Below the pieces are notes generated by a model, which did no database searches, had not been told where the DNA came from, and was given only the letters and a program-made list of their open reading frames with translations. From Acanthosoma haemorrhoidale (lineage: Eukaryota > Arthropoda > Insecta > Hemiptera > Acanthosomatidae), in assembly GCA_930367205.1 (NCBI GenBank), contig OV884011.1, forward strand, positions 140,303,937 to 140,367,936: DNA of 64,000 nucleotides, given 5' to 3'. The position numbers were made by a program, and so were the translations under genes. Below, in pieces: positions 46,781 through 57,861 of this stretch (positions are counted from its first letter, which is position 1; each line of letters opens with the position of its first letter).

Positions 46781-47436
46781 TCATTTTAGAAGAGTAATTA
46801 AAGTTTAGAGATTAACTCTTTTGGAGACCTTAACGACTCAACAGATTATCGATATAACCATCTTTAACTCTTTATTCGATACTCAACCCTCAAACGATCT
46901 CACGTACAAATCATTTGTCCACAAAACGTTGGGTATACCATCGAGGACACGAAAGCTGTTTCGCTAATTTCAGACTGTATGCCTTGGGCAATAAATCATA
47001 TCTTAATACGATACGATCAATCAAGAATATTCCTTAACGACTTGCGCATGGATACAGTCGACAAGGTAGATGAGTGCGAAGAAGCACTGGACGCAAATCG
47101 CTCTTGTATCGGTCAAGTTATTCAGTGCAATACGCTATAAATGTACGGAGAATCTGTTTTTATTTGGCTCCTTGACTCCAAATTGCAAAGAGAAGGAAAT
47201 TTGCCGAATTAGCATTGAATTAATTAATCTTAATTAGCATGAAGACTTCAAATAAGAATATCAATGAATCTTAAGCAGGATACTGCTAGCCCCCCCCCCC
47301 CACACAGAGGGCTTAAGATTCAAGAAACTCAACTGACTACCATACCACCACGAAAAGATAGGATGGAAAACTAAATTAAATTAATTAATTTAAAAAAAAA
47401 AACATCTTTCTAGAAATTTATGGATAAATTTGTTGA
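46781..47436. other. AT-rich stretch with a 12-base C run
   Basis: The poly-C run lies at 47290-47301. No gene was recognised. Confidence 0.5.
47290..47301 (+). repeat. Poly-C run, 12 bases
   Basis: Twelve consecutive C residues are followed by CACACAGAGG. Confidence 0.95.
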
Positions 47437-47761
47437 AATATCGGTTTAGGCTGACAAAAGAGATATTAATGGACAACGTTTCGACATACTAAACATATCT
47501 GCATCAGGCTCTAGTATAAGATGGCTGAAGAGAGATATAGGCTGTGCGTCCCGTTGTAATAATTAAGCCGCCTTCATATCCAACCATTTCATCTCAGGAC
47601 TTGATGCAGAAATATACTCCATGTCGAAACTTTGTCCATTAATAAATTCAATGAAACTCTAACTTCTCTATCATCAGCCTAAGCCGATATTCGTACGAGT
47701 TCAGCCACACAGTAGTAAATTCCTTGCTAACTATGAACTCCTAGTATAATACATAAATGTG
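47437..47761. mobile_element. Penelope-like element, copy 2, with inverted arms and hammerhead-like motifs
   Basis: Left arm 47465-47508 and right arm 47600-47643 are inverted copies of a 44-bp block that begins ATTAATGGACAAMGTTTCGA and ends TGCATCA. Outside them AATATCGGYTTAGGCTGA is again inverted (about 47437 and 47676-47693). Each arm encodes a hammerhead-like order CTGATGC / hairpin / GTCGAAAC / GTC, or TTGATGC in the right arm, pointing outward. Downstream sequence to about 47761 also matches the 11.6-kb copy. Inverted long-terminal-like units with hammerhead motifs are characteristic of Penelope-like elements. The core base change makes catalysis doubtful, and no RT is present. Confidence 0.5.
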
Positions 47762-49279
47762 TTATTTAAGGTTAAGAATTGGTTAAACAAAATCAAAAAA
47801 ACTCTTAGAGATCTAAATGCTCTTTGATTACAAAGTCTAATGTATGTGGTGTGAAAATAGAATTAAAAAAAAAAATGTAGGGATAGTTACGAAAATGAAT
47901 TTATCTTAAGTTTTTTGTAGCACCTGGTTAATTTGGTGATGTGCGATTTCTTATACGAATTCAACTCGGTTATCCAACGTTTTATCGGATGTACTTTGTT
48001 ACTAATTATATAAGATAATAAAGATATTTTGAAACTTTTTGGTTTGATTAATCACGGTCGGCAAAAAAATTTTTTTTCATCTGACGAAGGGTGGGCACAT
48101 GTTTATTTTAGCTCTCATCCATTGTTCTTCGAGTAGCCCCATCACCGGTCTCGGTACAATAAGTGATAAATCAAACAGCGGCTAATAATCATATCTACGT
48201 GATGTTTATAAAAAACTACATAAAGGACACTATGATGATATACACACTGAGGCAATGAATCAGGCCCTAGTAGTGGGACGTTAATTGTTCCTTTGCCTTG
48301 TTTCCATTTTTAACGGGAAAATTGTTTCGAAGAAAAACCGGATTTGCGTAATGAAATTGTGCCTGTTATTTACATTTAGTTCAAAGTAATTTATCTCACT
48401 CTCGTTATCCTTATTAAAAAAGAAAAAATGTGTCGATCTGACCTTTCGATTATTACGTAGATTTAGTATCACAATAATAAATATCCAAAGATTGTTGAAT
48501 AAAAAATGAGTGTAATTAAGCTGGTATTTACTCACGTTTAGATTTTTTTTCAATAGTTTTATCAAGGGACGAAATGTTACATTAAATAATTAGTTAAGTA
48601 ATTAATTATAATTGAGTAATTATTTTTACAGATTCTAAAGGTATAATTTTGTAAATTTTCTGCTACAGATAATTAATTCATGGTATCTGAAATCGAGGTT
48701 TGTTGGTTATTTAAAAGTACCGTTGTGCTACTTTTGGCGAATGATGGATTTTTGTTTAAGTATAGACTTCCTACGTATTGATACACTAATCTGTTGGATA
48801 TAAAACTGTATCCAAATTCATTAAACTGTAAGGCGATATATAAATTATGTATCTTTTCTACGGATGTATAAATGCGTTTATACATATACCTGACATACCC
48901 GCAAATGCCACGCTGTTGAACAATTAGAATATTTGAATTGTAGGGATTCCTTCTAACTACTCAACAACTGACCGAATTGATTTCTCTATCAAATCTTGAG
49001 CGTATTCCATTTGTGTGAATTTATACTTATTTATTAATTCAAATAATTTTCTATTGTCACAATTGGAATCCAAACCGAAGTAACTTACCTCAATAAATTA
49101 ACTTTGTGGTCAAATGGAAGGGATTCATTTATATAAAGTATAAATTTGTATACCATATTTTATTACTCATGTTATAAAACTGTTTTACTGAAATAATATG
49201 TACTTTGATTGAATTTAAATGATAAGAAGATTACAGATATCTTACTACCTTAACTATAAAACTTATCGATTACTGAAAT
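47762..49279. other. AT-rich stretch, no gene recognised
   Basis: Minus-strand frames at 48281-48565 and 48673-48885 are Asn/Phe/Ile-rich and chance-like. Nothing else was seen. Confidence 0.5.
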
Positions 49280-50095
49280 TCATCGATGGCTTCAAGGTCA
49301 ACCTGTGGGTCAAGTCAGAAGTCAAAACCACAGCGTCTCAGAGGTCTGCCCGAGACCAGTCCTCGCCACAGCAAGCAGCAGACCCGCTCCGGGCTGTTGC
49401 CCAAGAACAAGTCCTCAGGACAGTACTACTGCCAAGGAAGTCCTGCTTAAATCAGAGCTGCTAAGGACGTTATCCCCACTGTCTCGTCCTGAAGTATATA
49501 TATAACTTCTTACGTCTTGGACCGTATCTCTCTCTTCAACATAAGGTTTTTGCCTTATTCGTTATGCTTTCTTCGTTTCTTTGTTCGTGTATGCCTTTTC
49601 ACACCATCTTGCGAATGGGTTACGCACACTATTCTCGGACCACCCTAGCTAATGAATCCCATATCCCTTACGGCGCTTCGTGACAGGTAAAAGAGAGTTA
49701 CAAACTGTAAAATCCTCCACCCCTTAAACGACACTCCACACAGATGAGACACCCTTGCCTTCCGTTGGGGAAACCGGCCCACGCCTAAAACAGGAGTATA
49801 TTGCATGCCGACTCTTAGCCATTTATCTCAGTAGGCCTTTGTACCACTTTTACAATCTCTGTCCCTTAACATTACCGGTGACGCGGCTGACGGAGGAGCG
49901 TGAGGGACTTCCCAAGACTCCGCTTTCTCTTCGCATGTGGATTTGGGAGGTCTCTGGGCTGTCTGTAAATATTGTATGAATGAGCGAGTGAATGATGAAC
50001 TGTAAATATGGTATGAATGAGAGCATTTATTTTATTACTTATTGCCTTATAAAAGGCAGATTGTAATTATAGCACAATAAAGGAGTATACATATA
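49280..50095 (+). mobile_element. Repeat family A, copy 2 (largest copy)
   Basis: The last about 210 bp (49877-50085) match 25247-25422 in reverse, and the final about 70 bp also match 27530-27592. The GC-richer upstream part (49280-49870) has no second copy here, so the left boundary is a guess. The end carries a GCCTTATAAAAGGC hairpin, ATTGTAATTATAGCAC and AATAAAGG. It is likely the 3' portion of a retroelement. Short frames at 49219-49505 do not reveal a recognisable protein. Confidence 0.6.
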
Positions 50096-51261
50096 TAACA
50101 TTACTTTATAATTTTACACTGTATTCCCCATATGGAGGGGTGGAACATATAACAGAAGTTTGTGTAACAAACTGAAGAATTTATCTATTTGGCGTCTATG
50201 TATGTATGACACTGAAAATTTGGTAAATGGATAGTTATAAAATATACCAAATGCACAGATTTTTAATTATTTCAAGGTTCTAAAATACAACGGATTGGTT
50301 TTGATGATTGAGATTATATTAGAATGATGAATGTTTTTAGTGAATTGAGGTTTAATATAAAATTTAATTAAATTAAATTAATTAACTGGAGCTGACTACT
50401 AAACACGGTTCTAGAGATTTTTCTGCCTGCAGAATTTCATAATTTCGTATGAACAATCTCTTCTACGAGGAATCAAAAAGTCCATCCAAGAGCCAGAGCC
50501 TAGAGTAGGGCGTTAGCTGCGATAGAATTTATTAGAAAACGGATAAGGGGTTTAGGCTCGGTCCGGCGTCCTTTTTCCGCAGTGGACGTTTTTATCGACT
50601 ATCTGTTACTGGCGTCTTCTAATTTATAGCTACTCGGACTTTAACGGCGAGCTCTCAACCTTTCGGATGTCGCTCCGTGTTCGCTGGAGGTTCCCGTTAG
50701 CACACTACGGCGTCTGGCTCTGCACTGTCTTGTCTTATTCCCGCCAATTTTTCACAGCTCAGGTGATTTTACTGAAATGTGTGCTCTCGTTATTTATGGT
50801 ATTTTTCCAGACAGAATGACGGTGGAATAAGTAATTTCTCAAATTGGCTGGAATACTCGTCCCCGGTGTTGCATTATGGAACCAATGTGGGCAGAGGAAG
50901 TTTTAATGAGTGTTCAATGTGAATATCAGAGAATATACTCGGTAACTCGCCATTCACTATGAATATACATTGCTGTTTAGTACCTTACCGAACTGTCGTA
51001 GTCTGCATTCGACACCATCCGAAGTTACACTAGCTCTAAGCCCACCAGGCACGGTTGAATTGCTGACCACCTTCGTTCATTGCTATTGCACATTTGTTCC
51101 AATTGTCATCTCATGTGTAGATATTCTTAGACTATTTGACACAATATTCACCTTTCTGATTTTTAAGATGTACTAATAATAAGACTGAGCATTCTTTTAT
51201 AACAGATATACCACTCTATAGTCGGCATGTTCATTCGTGCAATCGCATGTTTATATATATA
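50096..51261. other. AT-rich, with a GC-richer block at about 50460-50780
   Basis: The block holds TTTATTAG and TTTTTATCG (Hox/Caudal-type) words and CCGCCAAT, but no frame of note. No gene was recognised. Confidence 0.4.
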
Positions 51262-51560
51262 TGTAAGGAAAGTATTCTATCTTTAATTTGAATTTGCTGC
51301 GCTGCTTCCACCGGGTCCCACCAGATGGAGCCGCCATCGTATAGAGAAGGTTATGTTAGGGAACCAAAGTTGTAAATAGAGTTTGAATATAGAAGTGATA
51401 GTTATAAACTGTAATTGTCGTTTCTTTGTTTACAGGTAAGATTGTGTAAATCAATATTAATAATTGTTATAATATAATATATAGTGAATAAAATTGCTAA
51501 CTTTGTTTACAGAGAAACTGATTTCAGTTTATTCACCCGACCTTCAATAATTGTCTTACA
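51262..51560 (+). mobile_element. Probable solo LTR (299 bp)
   Basis: The unit starts TGTAAGGAAAG and ends AATTGTCTTACA, giving TG...CA ends with a TGTAAG/CTTACA short inverted repeat. It is flanked by TATA on both sides, consistent with a 4-bp target duplication of Ty3/Gypsy-type integration. An AATAAA lies at 51487-51492. No second LTR, primer-binding site or internal region is present, so it would be a solo LTR. Because the flanks are TA-rich, the duplication is weak evidence on its own. Confidence 0.5.
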
Positions 51561-51789
51561 TATATATATATATATTTTTTTACTTACATTCCTGACATAC
51601 CCTACGCATACATGAATAATAAAAAAAATATTCAATGATCCCCCTTAATTCTGAACGTAGGCAAAAGACTCATTATTTCCTTTTGCCAACAAATATTAGA
51701 GATATTATTACTAAATATTCTTCTTTTCGTTGTCACAATATCCCCCTTAACCATGAGCAATTTCAGCGATGTGAAATATCTCTATCCCC
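51561..51789. other. TA microsatellite and AT-rich flank
   Basis: A (TA)n run follows the LTR at about 51561-51574. A frame starting at 51635 continues into the repeat at 51790. Confidence 0.5.
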
Positions 51790-51912
51790 AGGCCTACGTC
51801 GGTACAAAAGAATGAAAAAAAAACAACAAATTTTTAAACGAACTGTACTCGCTGGCATTAATGGGATCATTAATTACTCCCTTGTGTTTTTGGAGACAGA
51901 GAGGTCAGCCCG
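51790..51912 (+). repeat. Direct repeat family D, copy 1
   Basis: This shares CCTAC, GGTACAAAAGAA, AACTGTACTCGCT, GATCATTAATTAYTCCC and GAGACAG, in the same order and strand, with 52745-52849. Reading frames differ between copies, so the conserved unit is the DNA rather than a protein. A paralogous regulatory element or a transposon fragment are both possible. Confidence 0.6.
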
Positions 51913-51984
51913 ATGTGTGTAAGGGCTACAAAGGATTAGGGCCAGGGCAGAGAACTAGGGGCTCACTCTGCAGTACAAAAAGTT

Positions 51985-52335
51985 AATTAAATCTGACGTC
52001 AGCTCCCACAACAATGGTCCTATCTCTACATGACCATCTCCACCGGCACTGACGTTGTCGGTAACATCCCTCGGTCTATTTAATACTGTGACCTGCCTCT
52101 GCGAGCACTCTTTTACCTTTTGATCCATGAATAATAAATTATACTTAATGCTGAGTGTGAGTAGGTATGAGACGAAGGTCCGTTAGGCGGTGGTGCCCTC
52201 CAGGGCGTCTCTTGGAGTCACGTTCAGGGACGACAGGTCGCTTCCGCCACAGCCCTTTGGTAGGTAGGTAGCAGTGGGTCCGGGGATCAGTGGATTTGAT
52301 GGGCTTGTCCTTGCTGACTCACTTCTATCAAATGT
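51985..52335. promoter_or_regulatory. Enhancer-like island with a CRE and a SOX site
   Basis: CTGACGTCAG at 51993-52002 contains a full palindromic CRE. ACAATGG at 52011-52017 is a SOX core. CTATTTAATA near 52077 is MEF2-like and CCTTTTGATC near 52118 is TCF-like. The block is GC-richer and lies between the two family D repeats. No open frame was seen. The inference is from motif density only. Confidence 0.3.
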
Positions 52336-52744
52336 TTGTCACTTTCTAGAGCTTAAATCTAGAAGGTAGGAACATATTCAAAGTGCGTCAATATATTTTT
52401 GAAAAAACCATCAGGATTGTAAAAATTGAAAAAAAAAGATAAAATTTAAGATGAACGCTTTCAACGATCATTCTAAACAATTTTTTTAGTTATTAGCTAC
52501 GTTATTGCCAATGATAATAACCTAAGAATTAAATCTCTCTAGTTTTGGATTAAATCGACTTGAAATGCAGGCAACTGTGTACACCATAACACACACACAT
52601 AACAGTGCCAAGGGAATTTGTAGCATAGTAGTGGTGCCACCACATCGTCTGAATTATAATCAATATACATCATTCACAAAATTATGTCATGTATGGTACA
52701 TCATTAGACGTCTAGCCAATGTCATAAAAAAATATGAGCTTGAA
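52336..52744. other. AT-rich stretch, no gene recognised
   Basis: A 71-codon frame at 52565-52780 has no domain. Confidence 0.5.
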
Positions 52745-52849
52745 CAGCCTACAAGGTACAAAAGAATAAAAACTTTCTAAACAAACTGTACTCGCTCTTA
52801 ATAACGCGATCATTAATTATTCCCAGTTTCCTTTGAGACAGTGGACCAG
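52745..52849 (+). repeat. Direct repeat family D, copy 2
   Basis: This is the shorter, diverged partner of 51790-51912, about 955 bp downstream and in the same orientation. The GATCATTAATTATTCCC core is the best-conserved part. Confidence 0.6.
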
Positions 52850-53429
52850 TGTAATATGATGACAAATTGAACATTTGGTACATAAGTAATCAATCATAGT
52901 AGTGTATTTTGATAATGGGGCAAGTAGGAATTTTTTTTTCAAATATCTTATGAATGGGCTCCTTGTCATCTGTTGTCTTCGTAGAAGAAACTCCCATAAC
53001 TAAAGTGGGTTCCTGGCCCTTCATTGAGTTGAAAGATGGCTCCATCATAAGAAATAGCGCGTCCTTGTCTAGTACTGACCCTTTGGTACTCCGTGGGCAG
53101 TAATGGTACAGGTAGTGAATTAGAGCATAGCACTAAAACAATATATTAGTAGATAGATTTGAAAATCACTAGTCCCGCTGTTTTAGTTCATTTTTCATAG
53201 TGTTTGTTGTTTTATTTATTAATTGAAATGTAAGAGTTCAAACATTACGTCTTTGTTTTTTGTTAAACTACTCAGTCGTTAAAATCACTTGAAACAAAAA
53301 AAATGTAAGTAGCAAAAACATTGACAAAGAAATTCTATTAAAAGCGACTCGGATGAGTGGAGTTGGGGAGGAGATAACAATTCCGCATAGATCGGATTAT
53401 ATTTTTCGCACAACTTGTTTATAGCCCGG
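52850..53429. other. AT-rich stretch, no gene recognised
   Basis: Nothing supportable was seen. Confidence 0.5.
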
Positions 53430-53762
53430 TCAGAGAATAATTTAGCTGAGTGTGAGACACCTGTTGAAATTGGACAGTTGGATATTAATATGCAGAGGGG
53501 CGGGCACTCGCCCAAGACAGGGCATCGAACCGAGGACCATTAGACCCGATATCGCACCCTCCCGTCTGCGGCGCATTCAATCATCCGGAGGTGTTTTTTC
53601 CTCCCTGCCAGAACACGGGAGTGGATTTAGAAGGGTATGACGGATGGGGCAGATAGCAGTGTCGCGGCAGCGCCTAGCTCTGTGTGTCTGTCTGCCCGCC
53701 TCCTTAAAGGTTTATCTCACGGGAGCAATTCTCCATCTTTTTCTTTTTGACTGACGTAACAG
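53430..53762. promoter_or_regulatory. GC-rich island with POU-like and T-box-like words
   Basis: ATTAATATGCAG near 53482 is POU-like, and GGAGGTGTTTTTTCC near 53587 is T-box-like. The block is CpG-containing. A frame at 53452-53640 is basic, without a domain. The island runs into the splice-acceptor-like tract at 53730-53762. Confidence 0.22.
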
Positions 53763-53821
53763 GTATGAATTTCGGATACCCGAGGAACCGTCAGGAGCAC
53801 ATAATTGAACCCAGAGATGGG
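53763..53821 (+). CDS. Candidate 59-bp exon, unknown product
   Basis: A T-rich tract (TTTTTCTTTTTGACTGACG, AACAG) at 53762 and ATGGG|GTAAGTTG at 53822 are good splice sites. One frame is open, starting with a split codon: MNFGYPRNRQEHIIEPRDG, ending phase 0. It has the same length as the candidate at 43854-43912, and both begin with GTA right after the AG, as recursive-splicing exons do. It could also be a non-coding exon or chance. Confidence 0.2.
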
Positions 53822-54196
53822 GTAAGTTGAAAAGATTGAAATAGGTTTCCCTAACTAGAGAGAGAGAGAGAGTTAAATAAACAATATTTAAACATTAATA
53901 ATTAATTTTTGGATGCAATGCTGGTTGTTTAAAGGGTTGATAGAACAGTATATTTAAGGTGTCTACCTACAACATACGCCCATTGTAGCTCACTACCATT
54001 TTCAAGCGCACAATTCGGTACGAAACACTTGAAATAATAGTTGATCATATTCATTAATACAAATACATATCAAAACACCATTACAAATGAGAATATTTTT
54101 TAACTGTGTGACTTTTTACATTATAATTGTAATGATTATGCGTCGATTAATATTTTTGTTGAATATTATCCACTAATGCCCCAATTGTAAATTCGA
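53822..54196. other. AT-rich stretch with a short GA run
   Basis: A (GA)8-like run lies at about 53858-53873. No gene was recognised. Confidence 0.5.
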
Positions 54197-54506
54197 GACT
54201 TTAACTGTTTCTTATCCCTCTCCAATCTAACAATCCTCAATTCATCATTATTATTCTGTTTATTTATTTGTCATTCATCCAAGAAGCCTTCCATCCTCTC
54301 TCTGTGATAATTTCTATATTTAATTTATTTATTTTATTAAATTTATTTATTATATGCCATCCTTATTTATTTTGTTTTTTGTTACAATTTGTTGGTTCTT
54401 TGTAGCGATCGCATATGTACATAGTTATTACATCGGATTAGACATATGTACATAGTATGTTTCATAAGTTGGGATAATGTCCCAGAATAAAGTTGTTTTG
54501 TTTTCC
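54197..54506 (+). mobile_element. Jockey-like LINE 3' end, copy 2 (family B)
   Basis: This aligns by eye with 36708-37029 through GACTTTAAC, GTTTCTTATCCC, TCCAATCTAA and ATTCTGTTTATTTATTTGTC. It ends in a TGGGA...TCCCA hairpin at 54470-54484, then AATAAAGTTGTTTTG. Only the 3' UTR is retained. Confidence 0.6.
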
Positions 54507-55980
54507 ATTTTTTATTTTTTAATATCTTGTACCAAATTGCGGTTTTTTGTGTCTTTTTAGCATTCGAAAATGGCAATGTGAGCTGCCGAAAGTCCTTGTG
54601 CGTTAAATACACGTAATTTATAGGTAGTGAGCTAAAAGTGACTTTTTCATCCAACCTTTTGTTAATTATAGATAGCATCCACTACCACTTTTTTTTATGA
54701 ATATCAGCCGTAGAAAAAACATGACACGCGGAATTGGATACTGTGGCCTCCCAAACTACAGTCAGGCACCCTCCCAATTCACCCCTTGCGAACCCTTAAA
54801 ACTTGTCGATTTGTAATCTCTTTTTCTATGCACAGTTTCTAAAAATTGAGTTTTAGAGGCACACGTCATGACCGCGAGCACTAATGTGGCCGAAATATAA
54901 ATCTAACCTTATTTGACGGCAAGGGTTAGTTAGCTCTGCAACATATCAAAAGTTTCTGGTTAAAGGGACTAACAAGTACTAAAACGCGAAACAGACGATT
55001 TCATTGTTTAGTACATTACTTAATTTGACAGACTGGTGCAAGAATTTTCTTCGTGCAAATATCTAACTTAAGCTTCTGCAATCAAGTTCGCAAAAAATAA
55101 TGTTTTGGCCACCAGGTTTTATTTCAAAGTCCTTACATAAATCCAGAATTGGCCAAATTTGTTGCACCATTGAAGTTCACATTTTTATAAATTACCTGGA
55201 AAAAATTATATATATATATATATATGTATTTATAACTGTGAAATACAAATTTATAAAAGCAGCTGAGATGGCGCTTCCAAACTGAGAACACAACGCAGGG
55301 CTTCACACCCACACTACTCAGCTAGCGCCTGCCCACGGATTGTCGTCAGATTCACTGCCTCACTGGGTAGGCTAACAACTTATCCAAATTCACCATTACA
55401 GAGTTCTTTTAAATCAGCCAAAAAAAAAGAAGGTCCGTAACCTATTTGAGGTTAGTTCGCGGTCGAGTTTGAGCATTAACGTCTCTCTGAGTTACTGCTC
55501 GAGGCAAAACTTGTTATTGATAAAATCCTCGAATAAAAAACTAACGAAGACGTTTCACACGTCCACATAGTCTTTGAAATGGGCAACAACAAAAGACACC
55601 GAAACAAAATCATACTGTAGCTTTGTCAGTTTGACACAAAACACGTAAGACCGATGTTGAAATATATAACCGATGTTATCGTAAATGTTTACTCGAATTT
55701 ATCCCTTATAACAATGATATCAGTAAATTTTAGGAGGTTTTAGTGCTACTTTGTGAATCAACATGGGTGACACTCTATAGAAAAAAAGCCTGTATATTTG
55801 TTATATAAACTACGTGGCTTTAACAACAATACTTTAATAAATTATTAAAAATAATTCATTATCAGTAGCCGTTACTTTTTAGAAGAGTGAAATTAAGTTC
55901 CATCGACAAATTATGTTAATAATTTTAATAAACAATGGTTTCTAACAGATTGTCTTTTTTTGTACAAGTGCTTTTATGTA
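54507..55980. other. AT-rich stretch with a TA microsatellite near 55208
   Basis: (TA)n lies at about 55208-55224. ATGGCGC near 55268 is a YY1-like word. No gene was recognised. Confidence 0.5.
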
Positions 55981-56087
55981 CGGGGGTGGTCTGAAAAGTT
56001 TCCGACCTAACAAAGCTTTTATTTTAGCTTTTATTTATTTTATTATCATCTTCATGTTGAGGTCGGAAAGTTTTCAGACCACCTGTG
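55981..56087. mobile_element. 107-bp mariner-type MITE
   Basis: The 28-bp terminal inverted repeats (55981-56008 and 56060-56087) share GGTGGTCTGAAAA and TTTCCGACCT and match at about 24 positions. A TA dinucleotide lies immediately outside each end (55979-55980 and 56088-56089), the target duplication of Tc1/mariner elements. The roughly 50-bp interior cannot code for a transposase, so it depends on an autonomous relative elsewhere. Confidence 0.8.
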
Positions 56088-57631
<1,544 letters not shown>

Positions 57632-57719
57632 TTGTTCACTTTGAGTGATTCCGATTGAATAAAATAAAAATTTGGATTTCCAAGTTATGTAGGCAGATAG
57701 ATTTCTGCGAGGAGCTAAT

Positions 57720-57861
57720 GAGAGGCCATAAAAATCCAACCAATGAGGAAGGTGGTTATTCTGGCCAATCAGGGTCAACTACGCCAGCGCTCCCAGAGAG
57801 CGCTCGCGGTGTCTCGTTCGTGAACTAGTTAGTCATTTCTCTCTGTACTGAAGCCGTAAGT
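57720..57861 (+). promoter_or_regulatory. Candidate TATA-less promoter with two CCAAT boxes and a first-exon donor
   Basis: CCAATGAG at 57740 and CCAATCAG at 57765 lie 25 bp apart in the same orientation. An exact inverted repeat AGCGCTC/GAGCGCT follows at 57786-57804. TCATTT at 57833-57838 matches the arthropod initiator TCAKTY, and 22 bases later GCC|GTAAGT at 57856 is a strong splice donor. That would make a short untranslated first exon of a plus-strand gene with a large intron running to or past the window end. The GA tract about 90 bp upstream fits a GAGA-type promoter. Each motif alone is weak; the order and spacing support the call. Confidence 0.38.

Noticed and set aside
53490..53560. 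Minus-strand GGTTCGATGCC within a GC-rich block
   Set aside because: It matches the B-box word, but the T stem has mismatches and no other arms can be drawn.
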